Source: Dicyema japonicum (lineage: Eukaryota; Dicyemida; Rhombozoa; Dicyemidae). From it: DNA of 64,000 nt. This document shows, in pieces, positions 46,297-58,176 of the stretch (its first letter is position 1; each line of letters starts with the position of its first letter). Under the pieces are notes generated by a model. It saw only the letters and a program-made list of their open reading frames with translations. It did not search any database and was not told the origin of the DNA. The stretch is taken from the NCBI GenBank assembly GCA_011109175.1, contig RDEW01000022.1, positions 477,834 to 541,833 of the forward strand, read 5' to 3'. Position numbers and translations under genes: made by a program.

Positions 46297-49200
46297 TAAA
46301 TTATTATTATTTAAGCACTTCACGAGAGCCATACTAATTATAGCCCCGCATGTGCAGCAAAAGAAACAAGGTTAGATGTCATCCTTTTCCATGCTCCCCT
46401 GTTCCTAGCCAAGGCTCTCATGCTGTCCAGGTCGTCGGCATTTGTTAGATTTTTTTGATATTGACAAGGTCTTTTTGTAAGACTATTAGCAGTGTTGTTC
46501 TTGGTCTTCCACGATAGCGGCCTTCTTTACTAACATAGTATGTTTCCGTAGATATGTTCATTGGGGATGTTAATTCCATCCTCAACACGTGTCCGAAGAG
46601 CTTCCATCGGGATTCCAATACATCTAAGCTGATAGGTCTAGTGCAGCATCTCTTATATAAAGCATTTCTCGATATTCTCGTAGGACAAGTAGTTCCTGTT
46701 ATTTTTCTCAGCTGACCTCTGTGGAACGAGTCTAGTTTTTTCATATCCGCTGATGAGGTCGCCCAAGTTCCAGCGTTATATAAAAGTACGGGTTTTTTGA
46801 ATGAGTCGTATAATAAGATTCTCATTTTCGTATCGATACATCTTTGATTGAGCCATAAATTCTTCAGTTTATATAACGCAGCATTGGCTAGAGTTTTCCT
46901 ACGTAAAATATCTTCGCTATCTCCCATAAGTAAATCGAATTTCTTCACTTGTCGCTACTTCTCTTCTAGGACGTTACTCATCTTTCTTATCTCTGTGAGT
47001 TCTGTTTTCTCTCTGTTCACAGTAAGAAACCATTTCCCTAGTACATCTGCTGCTTTTTCTAATAAGTTTTCCAGGACCTCTTTGTCTTCAGAAATTAGGT
47101 CTACATCGTCCGCGTAGATCACTTCTTCCGTCTTTCCTTGGTATAACGGTCTAAGTTCCCTCATAGCGGCTTCCAAATAAATTGTGAATAGTAAAGGAGA
47201 CATGGAGTCTCCTTGTGGAGTGCCCGTGTTTGTTTCAAATTTTCTTGAATAGGTCATTCCGACTATCACAAGGAGCTCAGTATTGGAAAGTAAAATTCGG
47301 GTCATCCTTAAACTCGACCCATCAAGAAATCCGCTCAGTAACCCATTAATTTGTTCCTGTTAACCGCATCAAAAGCTCTTGATAGGTCAATTCCCAAATA
47401 TTGTTGGCGTTACGGTATCTTTGATATGTTGCACACCTCCATCTGTGACTCCAGACCGCATCAGCAGTGGATCTTCCTTCTCGAAAACCACTTTGACTAT
47501 CTGGTAGGTATTTGTAAGCAGATCCTTTTATTCGTTCAAGCACAATGTTTGCCAAGACTTTGCGTAATGAATTTAGTAGTATTATGGGTCGCAAATTTTC
47601 GATCGGTCCTCTGTTTTTGTTAGTTTTTTATATGAGGATTAGTAGTCCCGTACCCAGAGGTAGAGTTGAGTTAGTTGAAAACATTTCATTTAGTAGTGTA
47701 GCGATTTTTTCAAAAAAAAGGTCAGGGCCGTATTTCAGTAATTCTGGGTTTATCGCATCTGGTCTGGGACTTTTGTTATTCTTGAGTTTTCGGCAGGCCG
47801 TTTTGATTAGTATCTCAAAGGGTCTTGGCCTTCCATCAAATGGGTGGATTTCTATGGTTTTAATGTTGAAAAGCTTCTACAAAATGAGCCACGATGGCTT
47901 CAGTTTGTTCTTTGGTGTACAGTATCAGCTTGCCGTTCTTGTCTTTTATGGTTAGTCTACTTCGGTTTGTTCGCCGCAGCAAACGGGCAGCGACGTACAT
48001 TTGTGCGTTGTCTTTCATTATGTTTACCTCTTCTATAAAGGAAGCTATTTCTTCTAGGAAAAGCTTCTTGTTCAGACCCTTTATTTTTTTCATGACACGT
48101 TGCCTTTCACCCTGAAGGGATTTTATCGTATTAGCGTCAGTGACATTTGATTTTCTCATGTTTATTTCTTTTAAACTTTTCGCAAGCTCAGGAACATAGT
48201 TTGACAAGTGACGCCGTCATCAGTGGATACTCACTGCGAGACTGGATTTTCTAGAAAGGACCCACACATAAGAAAAAGAAATANATTTGATTTTCTCATG
48301 TTTATTTCTTTTAAACTTTTCGCAAGCTCAGGAACATGGTTTGACAAGTGACGCCGTCATCAGTGGATACTCACTGCGAGACTGGATTTTCTAGAAAGGA
48401 CCCACACATAAGAAAAAGAAATAAAGAAGTCAAGATCATTCCTTGGTTCTATTAGTTAACTGTTCTTTACTTAAATAAAATGTGTGTCCTTCCTATGCGG
48501 AGCTATAAATATTATGGCTCTCGTGAAAAGGCTTTTAAAAAAAAGCTCAGGAACATTTGGATGAATAGCCTTCAGGTGCATTTTACTATTCTCCCTTTTG
48601 CCAAGACATGCTTCAGCAGCTTCGTTGATGGTATCCTTTGTGCGTTTCCAGGTCGCATTCTAACGAGATATCCACCAATACGTCCTGCAAATGAGTCTGA
48701 ATGTATTGTTGATATTTCTCAGTAGTCTCCGGTTGGGAAATCAGCCTTTCAGTCGCCTCTGATTTTCTCAAAATTGTGATTTTTGGCATTTAATGGCATG
48801 TTTTTCAGGGTGAAGGTCGCAATAACCATCTTGTGGTCGCTGACAGTCGTCGAACCTCCATATGAACGTGCGTTTACTAGAAGGTGTTTGTCTTTAGCCC
48901 GGCATATGACATAATCGATTTGGTTGTATATTGAGACCAGCTTTCCTTCTGAGTTCCTTCGCTTCCCCATCCACGTAGTTTTGTGGCAGGATGCGTAAAT
49001 GCAGTATTGCATAGGAAAAGGTTGTTTGCCATACAAAAGTGACCAAGTATTGTCCCGGGTAGGTTTCTTATTCCACGTCCATGTTCTCCCAAGAAAACAT
49101 CAAAGAGTTATTCTTCATCCCAATTTTCGCATTCAAATCTTCAGCAATGAATATTAGTGATGACGACTCATATTCGTTGTACGTCCGTAACAGTGTTGAA

Positions 49201-49672
49201 TAGAAGTCGTCTAGTTCTGTCGGATCTTTCGCTACACTCCAGTATGGCACAAAAACATTTACAATTGTCAGAAAGCTCTTCGAAGAAGGTAAGTCGTTTA
49301 GACGGATTTGTATAACACAGATCCTGTCATTCACACTCAATAAACAGTGGACTGCACTTGTCAACTTTGAGTGGATGGCAAATCCAAGTCCATAATATTT
49401 TGAATCGCTCGGTTGACATATAATTCGATATTCACCATAGTTCTCATCAAGGCTACAAGTAACTTTCGTCTCTTGTAGGCACCCAATAGATACGTCGAAT
49501 CTCTCCAGGTCGTCACAGAGAATCTTCCTAGACCAGGTCGTAGATAAGCCTCTAGCATTGAACGTATGGACCTTTAGACGAGATGCATCTCTTTGTATCC
49601 CTTACCTTTTAAACATTTTTCTCAATTGCGATCCAATTAAGAAACGAGGCACTTCACCACCTCACCACTATA
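46297..49672 (-). mobile_element. LINE family B (RTE-like), near full length, with a SINE inside
   Basis: The 5' end (GTGAGGTGGTGA at about 49672) is shared with the family B copy at 58177, so the start is well defined. The minus strand then gives the endonuclease (CLQETKVTC, LDDFYSTLLRTYNEYESSS, FIAEDLNAKIGM, YNQIDYVICRAKDKHLLVN, VSDHKMVIATF) and the RT (RPIILLNSLRKVLANIVLER, SGFREGRSTADAVW, TGTPQGDSMSPLLFTI, EVIYADDVDLISEDKEVLE). A C-terminal domain with SFHRGQLRKITGTTCPTR follows. The 3' end near 46297 closes in ATT repeats. The APE/RT layout, short 3' tail and repeats fit RTE-type elements. Frameshifts and a SINE (48198-48542) make it inactive. Confidence 0.8.
48198..48542 (+). mobile_element. 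SINE copy 3, 5'-truncated, with 14-bp target duplication
   Basis: Flanked by AAGCTCAGGAACAT at 48184-48197 and 48543-48556. The tRNA head is missing, but the body (GACGCCGTCATCAGTG) and tail (GGAGCTATAAATATTATGGC) match the full-length copy. Inside, a near-exact duplication of 139 bp is joined by a single N at 48284. Confidence 0.85.
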
Positions 49673-49945
49673 TAATAAATAATATCGAAAATGAAAATAA
49701 TGTATAAATTATTTTTGCTATTAAAAGATACATTTAAAATAATATTTTTAAAAATAAAAGACTTGTACAATTATTTGAAACATGGGGTTTAAAATATTAT
49801 TTTGNCCTCTAGCATTGAACGTATGGACCTTTAGACGAGATGCATCTCTTTGTATCCCTTACCTTTTAAACATTTTTCTCAATTGCGATCCAATTAAGAA
49901 ACGAGGCACGTCACCACCTCACCACTAAATAATAAATAATATCGA
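49549..49945 (-). repeat. duplicated 5' end of LINE family B around an N
   Basis: About 140 bases at 49549-49693 (CCTCTAGCATTGAACGTATG...) are repeated at 49806-49945 after a single N at 49805. The two copies differ at only a few positions. Either a second truncated LINE or an assembly join. Confidence 0.7.
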
Positions 49946-50041
49946 AAATGAAATGGTTTTTTAAATTTTTTTTTCAAATTCTCAAATTGGCCAAAAATAG
50001 TTCAGGAACAATTTTGGGCCAATTTAAGGGACTTTACTGTA

Positions 50042-51890
50042 TTTTGTGTGTGATAATCTTCCTCGAAACCGAGTCAAAATCCTTCTGGATAGTAATTGAG
50101 CATACAATCGTCTTTTTCAGTCCTGGTTTTTTGCTAAGGCCATATGTTATGAACTTCTGTGATGTAATTAGGTGTGTGACAGTTGATCGTCCCTCTTTAA
50201 AACCATGCTGAAAACTGGAATCCGGGAGGGAATGTCGTGTAAGTGTCATAATCATCTTTCCTAGGATTCTTGTCTGGACGCACAAGAGCGACAAAGGCCT
50301 GTAAGAAGCAGGGTCCTCCCTTGGTTTCCCAGGCTTCAGTATTGGATGAATATTCAAAAGTTTCCATATAGCGGGAATACAGTTGAAGTTGATAGAGTAG
50401 TTGAAGATGCATGTTTGTGCTTATACTCCCACTATGCCAATCTTTTTCAACAGAATAACCGGGATCCCGTCCGGTCCACAGGAATGTGTGTTATTTGTTC
50501 AATAGATCTTCAAAGCGACATCTCCCGGTAGAACATACATTGTTGAGTGTTTCCTTTTCGGTTTTTTGTGGAGGAATGTCTATCCTTTTGAATGGTTTGT
50601 GACTTATTCCACACAATGTTTGATAAATTTATTCAGATCCACCTCGATATTGTTTTCAGAATTTTTGACATTTCGCAGCATCCTCCAGATCGTGATAAGT
50701 GAACTATTTTTTTTCATAGCTCTAGAAATTCGGCCAAGTTTTGTTTTTCGGAGAAGTTTTGTCTTTTCGTTGATCTTCATGTTCAGTGCACGGATTCTGT
50801 TAGTTTCATGTTTTGTTATTTTTACGTTTGAGACAATTCCTTTCTTTTATTAGTTGGATTGTGCTTGCATCATATTTCTTCTTGGTGAGTTTTAAGATTC
50901 CTTTTCTGACAGTTTTCTCCCTTCCAGAATCACCTTATTGAAGTGATAGACGGCTCTATCAATTGAGTTGAAATTATTCGGATGAAAATTCAACAGGGCA
51001 GAGTTCACATATCTTCTGAATCCTGTCCAGTCAGCATTAATGGTGTCATAAAAATAATGTGTTTTTACAGCGTCATTGACGTACAATTGATCTTGATCAG
51101 AATGGGATTATAGTCACTTCCTAAGTCATAGTTTACAGACCAGCATATTAGGGAAGCAAGTCGTGGTGAACATGACGTAATATCTGGTGATGTAACCGAA
51201 TCCTTGCTATTATACGGAATTCGTGTATTCCTGATTGAGTCGGTCATAATCGACAGATTTTGTAATTTGGAAATAATATGAAATCCCCTCGTGTCTGGAG
51301 GTTATTTCTCATACCAAAAACGTCCTTGGCATTAAAATCTCCGGACACCAACATGTTTTCCATCATATCTAGGGCAGACAAATCCATAGAAAATCCTTTT
51401 GCACAGGAACGTGGGGGGAACATATAAATTGGCGATAATAATAGCTCCGAGAGAGGTCTGTACCAAAATTCCAATAACTTTTGTGTTTGTGTCTTCTAGC
51501 AGATTCCTGAATATGGAGGAGTGTTTGTCTAACATAATCCCTCTTCTGACGAGAATCAATAGTCTTCCACCTCGGCCCAATTGTCGATCGACTTTCAATA
51601 CATTGAAATCGGTAAATTTATGAGCATTGGAATTCCCAGAAAGCTTGGTCTCTTGTTAAAGGCAAATATCAATTTTATTCCTCTCCAAGTATAAACTCAG
51701 TTCGGATGCCTTGCCTCTAACTCCGTTAATGTTCAAGCTAAGTATCTTTAATGACTTTAATCCTGGATTCATTTCAACATCTCCAGACATGACAAGTCTC
51801 CACCGGAAAAGTGCACGGATGTGTAGGAAGTGTCGTCCAGGGGTGACAAATGGTTCTTATTGGTCACACTTTTGGATTGTATCTGACGCC
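50042..51890 (-). mobile_element. LINE family A: degenerate 2A, endonuclease and RT start
   Basis: Reading leftward from 51890, the frame gives GRHFLHIRALFRWRLVMS and then GDVEMNPGL at 51758-51784, a 2A-like motif whose last Pro is Leu. In frame with it follow SLKILSLNINGVRGKASE, ICLQQETKLSGNS and QLGRGGRLLILVRRGIM. Next come VSGDFNAKD, DYNPILIKINCT and the linker INADWTGFRRYVNS. At 50357-50042 the RT fingers are KPGKPREDPASYRPLSLLCV, GFKEGRSTVTHLI and DFDSVSRKII. The element is interrupted at 50042 and resumes at 43236. Confidence 0.75.
51758..51784 (-). other. degenerate 2A-like motif
   Basis: Encodes GDVEMNPGL, in frame with the downstream endonuclease. In known 2A peptides the final Pro is required for skipping, so this copy should not separate its products. 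Confidence 0.7.
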
Positions 51891-52339
51891 ACCTAACAAG
51901 CTAACATTCAATAATATTCAATTTATTAAGCACTTATAGTACTCCCTAAACAATTATAGTACCCCCTAAATAATTTTTATTATTTTTTCTAAAATTAATA
52001 ATTTTTTAGCAATAATAGATTTGGTTAAGTGCTAGAAACAACTTTCTCTACTTATCACTCTAAATCAACGTGAGATTGGCGTTAGGGACAAAAAAGTGCG
52101 ACCTTGACATCGGTTTGCCTTTTCGGAAAAAATATAAATTTTTAATTTTTTTTCTAAAACGTGATTATTGTTAGTTAAGGAGGGGGGGTACTATAACTAT
52201 TTTTTGAATATCTCGTGGTGCTGTGTGGTTTTGTGTGCGTAATTGCATCGGTGAATTGATTACCACGGACATTACCCACGGAACTGAACCCTTAATGATC
52301 GCTCATTACTCATTACCACGGAACCTCATCATGGAGCAG
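51891..52339. other. AT-rich spacer with possible DNA-transposon ends
   Basis: Contains ACTCCCTAAACAATTATAGT (51949) and a near copy at 51973, and a G-run (52184). No gene is recognised. Confidence 0.3.
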
Positions 52340-52529
52340 CACAAATTATATCCAAGAGACTGGACCTGATTTGCTCTTCGTGCGGTTGTGCAATTCACGC
52401 AAGTAAAGGCTTTTCTGCTCGTCTTGCGGGTACTTTTTCCACCTCGGATGTGTAAAAATGTCTCAGCGGGCTACATGCTCATTTTGCATATGGAACTGCA
52501 GTGTCTGCATAAGCACTGGTCGGAGGATT

Positions 52530-53930
52530 GTAAGAAAAAAAGTCAAGTGGAAAATAGGTCAAGCGGGAAAAAAGTCAAGTTGTCTTTTTTCAGGTAATAT
52601 CGCATTTTTTGTTATACTACTAGCATCTTTTAATTTTTAATAATTTTTTAATACTTGACTTTTTTTCCATTTTTGAAATTTTTTCCCTTATAAATTTTCA
52701 AAATTTCAAGTCCGTAATTTCTTTAACGGACTTGACTTTTTTCCGTTTATAAATTAAGATTTTTATTCATGATCGATTCATTTTAAAGTAAGGAAGTTTC
52801 TATCTATAATATTTTCTTTATATTGATTTACTAAAAATTCCAAATTCAAATTATGATTTTGAATAGCCTCAAAAATTCTTAGTAAATCTTTCGTGATTTA
52901 GAAGGTAATATTCCATAAATAACTGTAATTGCACTGGCATTGAACTGAATCCTGATAAAATAGATTTGCTTGAAGATACACGGTGCCATGGAAAAATATC
53001 CATCCAAATACCATGATTTTGAATTCCCCAATAACGTTAAATTAGTTTTGGTGCTGAATATTAATATTCTATCGGTTCTTCTATGATTATCATAAATTAA
53101 AAAAATTTCTGAATCTAGGCAAAGAGATAAAGTTAAAGAGGATAAAATATCTCCGAGATCGAAAATATTTTTTGGAATAGGTAGAGACAAGCTTGATTCT
53201 TTAGTGTTCGCTTAAAAGAATCTGCAGAAAAAAGAATAATTCTGGTTGCTGTTTCACATTTAACACAACCGTAAAGGAATTTCTTTACTCGTTTTAGCAA
53301 TAACTTTTTTTTCGTTGCACGATTTTATCAGTTTTATTTGACTTTCATCAAATTCGTAATTGTGAGAAATTCCTTCTTTGGGAAATTCAAAATTTATCTC
53401 TTCTTAGGCTTCCTCTGCATCCTTGTGAAGATTTTTTTACACATTTAAAATTATATAGTTTTTTGTCACTGAGTGCATTGTATACATATAACCCTTAAAA
53501 TAAATTTACTTTCCGCCTTTGTTAGTTGATATTATCTCCATTTTGTCACTTATTTTTGCGGCAAGCATAATAATTAAAATACGCTTAATTATAACCTTGA
53601 ATTCCGTGATTAAGTCAAAAAGATTAAACCAAAGCGAAAAATGTCAAGTCAATTTTATTATCACCTTGAAATTCTTAAATTGATTTAGTCAAAGCGATTA
53701 TTCCAAAACGGAAAAAAGTCAAATCCGTGATTTCGTTAGCGTAAGGGAAAATTTAAGATAATTGGAAAAAAAAGTCAAATGGAAAAAAATCAAGTGTTGA
53801 AAAAAATGTTTAAAATTATAAAATGCTACTAATGCTATAAAAATACGATATAAACTAAAAAAAGACGACTTGAGTTTTTTTCCGCTTACGGACTTGACAT
53901 TTTTTTCGCTTGACCTTTTTTCCGCACTCC
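52530..53930 (-). mobile_element. MULE transposon, decayed
   Basis: The left end has GAAAAAAAGTCAAGTGG and GGTCAAGCGGGAAAAAAG. The right end, reversed, has GCGGAAAAAAGGTCAAGCG. Flanking GGTCGGAGGA and GGTGGAGGA suggest a target duplication of about 9 bp. The minus-strand frame 52879-53190 encodes SKSWYLDGYFSMAPCIFK, then QIYFIRIQFNAS and VIYGILPSKSRKIY, which match the first part of the MULE transposase core (W-x-DGTF ... YxLLPNKTxxTY). Confidence 0.7.
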
Positions 53931-54949
53931 GGTGGAGGATCCAGACCATCATTTCAAACTAGCCCGTCGAATCAAATGAGCTGTTGGATCTCAGCGATAC
54001 GGACTCCCTCTTGCTTTCTTGTCGGAGCAAAGGAAAGCCAAGAAGATTCCACTCAAGATCCTGAAACCCATCCGGATCCCCGCAGCTACATGCCTAGCTT
54101 CCGTAATTGACGACGCATTCACGTCCAACAACCAAGAGGCCTGGCTCAAACTCCTCGGTATCGCCCCGTTCGCACTTGGCATACCATTCATCAAGTCAAA
54201 GGAACAACACCGGAACACTAGAGAAAATGCAACACGTGGGAATTCCCTTTCCTCGAAAATGATAAAGAACATCCAGATTTTCCATGTACATTCTCTCACC
54301 AAGACGGAAGTCCTGAAACCAAAACACCCGGATGTCAATCCTCTGTCTTTTTAAGTGGCCCGCCACTTTAAAACATCTTCACCAGCATTCAGGCCTCGCA
54401 AATATGTAACCCTCAGCTAAACCACCGCCCAATCATGACTAACTCAAAAAGAGGGTTAATCGAAAGCTTTTCGAAAGATATCCGAGCAGCTTTACGGATA
54501 ATCGCTTCAAATGATACATTATTTTCCCCGCCCCCGACTGTTCTTGAGACGCTAAAAAGGAAACATCCAAACCCTCCGGACGACCTTTACATACCTACTA
54601 CTATTGAAACCACTTTAAGGATGACTATCAACGTGAGAGATGTGCGACTCGGGATTGCATAGTTTGCTGCTAGTAGCAGCGGAGGACTGGATGAACTGTG
54701 TCCGGGCCGTCTGGTTCTACAACTGAGGCTGGACATAATCTCGTCAAATCGATCACTTATGGGGATATTCCATGCACAGGACTTTCTCTTCTCTGCCCAC
54801 CAACTGGAATTCTCAAAGATTGATGGAGGCGACCGTCCCATTGCAGTTGACAACTATTTCAGATAATTGCTTCCAGGCTTGTCTCTAAAAAATTATCCCC
54901 AATCCAACCGGGTGTAGGCGTACATAACAAATGCGAAGCCTCATTTCAC

Positions 54950-55665
54950 GCTGAGCATCAATTGAACTCACAACCTCATCAATGGTCAAGGCAAATAATA
55001 TAGGTCCGAGCGGATCTCCTTGTTGTACACCCGTTTTTGATTTAATAAATTCATTTTCAAAAACCAAAGACGTATCTTCCCCATAGGATAGATTGACAAG
55101 AGGGAAAAGCTTTAGAGCCCTCTTCCAACACGTTTTCATAATTTCGTCTCTTCTGAGAGAATAAAAGGCATTCGTTATGTCCAACTTGATTCCAATTCAT
55201 TCATTTGAAATATTTTTCTGTGTGAAGAAACGCCTTGCTGCATGAACCGCAACCTCACATCCGTTCTGAATACTAACACCCATTTGTTTTTGAAAGAACT
55301 TTTCTCCGAGTTATCGGCTCACCATAGTCGATGCTACTTTTGCTGCAAGTCTTCTAAAATAGTTCCCGACCGCAATGGGGCGGATTCCTCCGTTGAATTT
55401 TTTGAAAGCAAGTAGCCTTGCGGAGAAAAGCAATTTTCTGGCATATTTTTGGATGTCGCCGTTAACCGTTTTTCTGATTAGGTCCGTAATTGATTTGACA
55501 AGACAGCGTCTAACTTCCGAGGTGTAAGTGGACGTAAGGTCCTTAATATGGCCTGGACGTAACCCTTCCAAGCCTCCACCGCTGCTAGCCGCGAAGGAGG
55601 TTATTCCGTGGCGCACTTCGGATTCAGTAATGATTATCTCCTGGGTTCCTTCAGGATTCAAATTA
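54950..55665 (-). mobile_element. inverted segment of a second LINE D copy
   Basis: On the minus strand this encodes the RT from NPEGTQEIIITESEVRHGI through GGIRPIAVGNYFRRLAAKVA, KLDITNAFYSLRRDEI and SKTGVQQGDPLGPILFALTI. It is framed by plus-strand LINE D on both sides. The overlap with the right piece (FALTID) differs at many bases, so this is not an inversion of the same copy. Confidence 0.7.
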
Positions 55666-55706
55666 GGACAACTCCTCTTTGCATTAACGATCGATCAAGT
55701 CGTTCG

Positions 55707-55906
55707 TTCCGTCGATGGGGAATTCAACCTCTGGTATCTCGATGACGGAACAATTGGAGGGACACCGAAAAATGTTTATAACAATCTATCGAACTGGTAC
55801 CTGCCTTCCGTCGATGGGGAATTCAACCTCTGGTATCTCGATGACGGAACAATTGGAGGGACACCGAAAAATGTTTATAACAATCTATCGAACTGGTACC
55901 TGCCTT
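55707..55906. repeat. exact tandem duplication, period 99 bp
   Basis: Two identical successive copies in frame within the LINE D RT, including the catalytic WYLDDG box. This is probably an assembly join. Confidence 0.85.
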
Positions 55907-56860
55907 ACATGATCTCTGCCTGGAGGTCAGCACAAAAAAGTCGGAACTCATAAATTTGTCATACCCAGAAAACGATTTCCTCAACATGACAAGAATATTT
56001 TACTGTTTAATACCGATTATATCCGTCGTCCCCCGTGAGAAAGTCTATATATTGGGTGCCCACTCGACAATGCAGAATTACAGAAACTTGAGCACAATTT
56101 TTGACGAAGCTTGCTTGCAGTGGAGGGTAGCAGGATTTCCAATCCCAGATGATGTGTCGAATCAGAACAAATGGGACACAATTTCCTGCAATGCTATCGT
56201 TGATAGCCTAAAGCAAGAGTCGAACCAACAACGGCTTGCCTATTTGCTAGCTGCTGCACAACATGGGAGTAGTGCATGGCTCCACGCATTTCCATGCGCT
56301 TCTTTTGGAACTCTTATGGAATACGACTGTGTGAGAATTGAAATAGTACAACGATTGGAACGTCTTCCAGAAGCACAGATGCCGTTGTGGAGGAACAGTT
56401 TACACAAAAAAATTACATCCATTGTCTTGAAAAAAATCCAGGTCGCTCACCTCATCACATCATTGAATAATGTTATTCTTCGAACCCTCGAGGCAGCAGG
56501 CTTCTCAGCTCAACTGGAGGCTGTCGGACTGGATCATGGATATGACAAGAGGCCAGACGGAATGACGCTTTTCCCATATTCACACGGAAAATCATTGGTC
56601 TGGAATGTAACCTGTGTGTATACCTTCTCCACTTCGCTTCTGAGATCTGCTCATAAACCCAGAAGATTGGCCAAAATCCAGAAGTACTCGGCCGTTGAAG
56701 ACCGATACCGATTCGCACCAGTGGCTATAGAAACGTCGGGAGCCGTAGGATCCCTCACTGCGGACATTCTGAAAGAAATAGGAGGGAAACTAGCGAGCCG
56801 AAAAAAGAACCTCTTGAATCGTTCTGTCTTAGACAACGAATCAGGATTGTAGTGTATTAA

Positions 56861-57010
56861 GTGGAAACGCATACGCAATCCTGTCTGCAAAGGATTGGTT
56901 ATAGAAATCTTTCATTATTGTTAATAAATCGTTCATTCAAAAAAATATATTATAATTTTAAAAAAATTTAAATTAATTTTTGTTGTTCTTATTCTTGTAT
57001 GACCATAAAC
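56861..57010. other. short AT-rich spacer upstream of clpP
   Basis: AT-rich, no features. It presumably contains the promoter and the unresolved first exon of the ClpP gene. Confidence 0.4.
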
Positions 57011-57018
57011 TACTTTTC

Positions 57019-57718
57019 AGTCTTTAAATGTATTTTAAGGAGGGCTTCCATCCTTCCTTACATAGTTGAGACTGCCGGTACAGGAGAGAAAATATATGAC
57101 ATACCAACTCGTTTATTAAAAGACCGAATCGTATGCTTAATGGGTCCTGTTTGCATTTATATTTAAAATTCCCAGGTAAATGACAGTCTATCATTCAGCA
57201 TCGTCTCTCAACTACTCTATCTTCAGTCGGAGAGCCCCTCAAAGCCTATCCATATCTACATTAACAGCCCTGGAGGCTCTATTTCCTCCGGGCTTGCTAT
57301 CTATGACACAATGCAGTTTATCTCTCCCCCTATAGCTACTTGGTGTGTGGGTCAGGCTTGTTCAATGGGGTCTCTGCTTCTGGCTGCTGGGACACGTGGA
57401 ATGAGATATGCTTTGCCTTCTTCTAGGATCATGGTCCACCAACCAAGTGGTTCCTTTGAAGTTTGTCAATATAATAAACTTTTAAGGGACAAGCTACGGA
57501 CATTCTAATTCAGGCAGATCAGATTCAAAAATCAAAAGAACAGATCAAGGGGATGTATTCCTACCACTGTGACCAGACTCCTGACCTAGTCGGTTTAGTT
57601 TTTTCTTATTGTAGCCAATTGGTTGGAGAGGGATAAATTTATGACTGCTGTGGAGGCAAGAGAATGCAGACTCGTTGATACCGTCGTTAATTCTTCTAAG
57701 ACTAAGAAGTCTGTTTGA
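57019..57718 (+). CDS. CLPP: ATP-dependent Clp protease proteolytic subunit, mitochondrial-type
   Basis: From about 57030 the frame gives [20 protein letters not shown], then [14 protein letters not shown] 27-nt intron (GTTTGC...CCCAG) follows, then [56 protein letters not shown] (catalytic Ser in the SMG motif) and [13 protein letters not shown] (catalytic His). A 26-nt intron is followed by [20 protein letters not shown], and a 22-nt intron by [20 protein letters not shown] (Asp region and MTAxEA). The stop TGA lies at 57716-57718. ClpP forms a tetradecamer in the mitochondrial matrix, fed by ClpX. The start codon and targeting peptide are not visible; a likely 24-nt intron (about 56995-57018) points to a further upstream exon. 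Confidence 0.88.
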
Positions 57719-57808
57719 TTGTATCCATTTCATTTAATAGGTCTTATTTTTATGTCCTTGTTTTACTTAAGTTAACACGCTGTTCCTCTATTGACTCCTG
57801 TAAAGTCA

Positions 57809-58085
57809 GGTTCACCTTTTTTATTGCTGATGAACTCAGCAAAGGAAAAGACATTACTGGTCATCTTCAATTTAAATAGATAAATTTATTTTCACTAGAA
57901 AGTGAAACACTGAAATCCTAGGACGGACATCCGTACTCGAACGTAGGGTTCACCTTTTTTATTGCTGATGAACTCAGCAAAGGAAAAGACATTACTGGTC
58001 ATCTTCAATTTAAATAGATAAATTTATTTTCACTAGAAAGTGAAACACTGAAATCCTAGGACGGACATCCGTACTCGAACGTAGG
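57809..58085. repeat. exact tandem duplication, period 138 bp
   Basis: Two identical copies of GGTTCACCTTTTTTATTGC through CGTACTCGAACGTAG. No coding content. Its size class matches the other duplications that look like assembly joins. Confidence 0.8.
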
Positions 58086-58176
58086 TATAAGGAGCTGGTT
58101 GTATAGGAAAAGCGAACATCAGCATAGGCTCAAAAATAACGAAATCTTTTATAATTATTATATGAACGATTTTTGG

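Larger units (their letters stand above)
43237..50041. mobile_element. pogo/Tigger-like insertion, enlarged by nested elements
   Basis: Left end CAGTAAAGTCCCTCTAATTG and right end (complement) CAGTAAAGTCCCTTAAATTG are inverted repeats, each flanked by TA. The LINE A reading frame matches on either side of the pair, showing that they bound one insertion. Its interior holds a Tigger-type transposase relic (45080-46290), an integrase gene and a family B LINE containing a SINE. Confidence 0.65.
52340..56860 (+). mobile_element. LINE family D copy 2, split by a MULE and carrying an inverted segment
   Basis: The PHD-like N-terminus reads CSSCGYFFHLGCVKM and CSFCIWNCSVC (52415-52510). After a MULE (52530-53930) the frame resumes: PLKILKPIRIPAATCLASVI, the linker DDLYIPTTIETTLRM and RT fingers (GDRPIAVDNYFR) up to about 54950. 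The segment 54950-55665 is a different copy in minus orientation. From 55665 the RT resumes with LLFALTIDQVVRSVDGEFNL and WYLDDGTIGG, and an open frame (55956-56852, 298 codons) carries NKWDTISCNAIVDSL through [20 protein letters not shown] to its stop. The zinc finger (HRCRCGGTVYTKKLHPLS) is out of frame, and the nuclease-like block reads WNVT where copy 1 has FDTT. This copy is therefore inactive. Confidence 0.75.
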
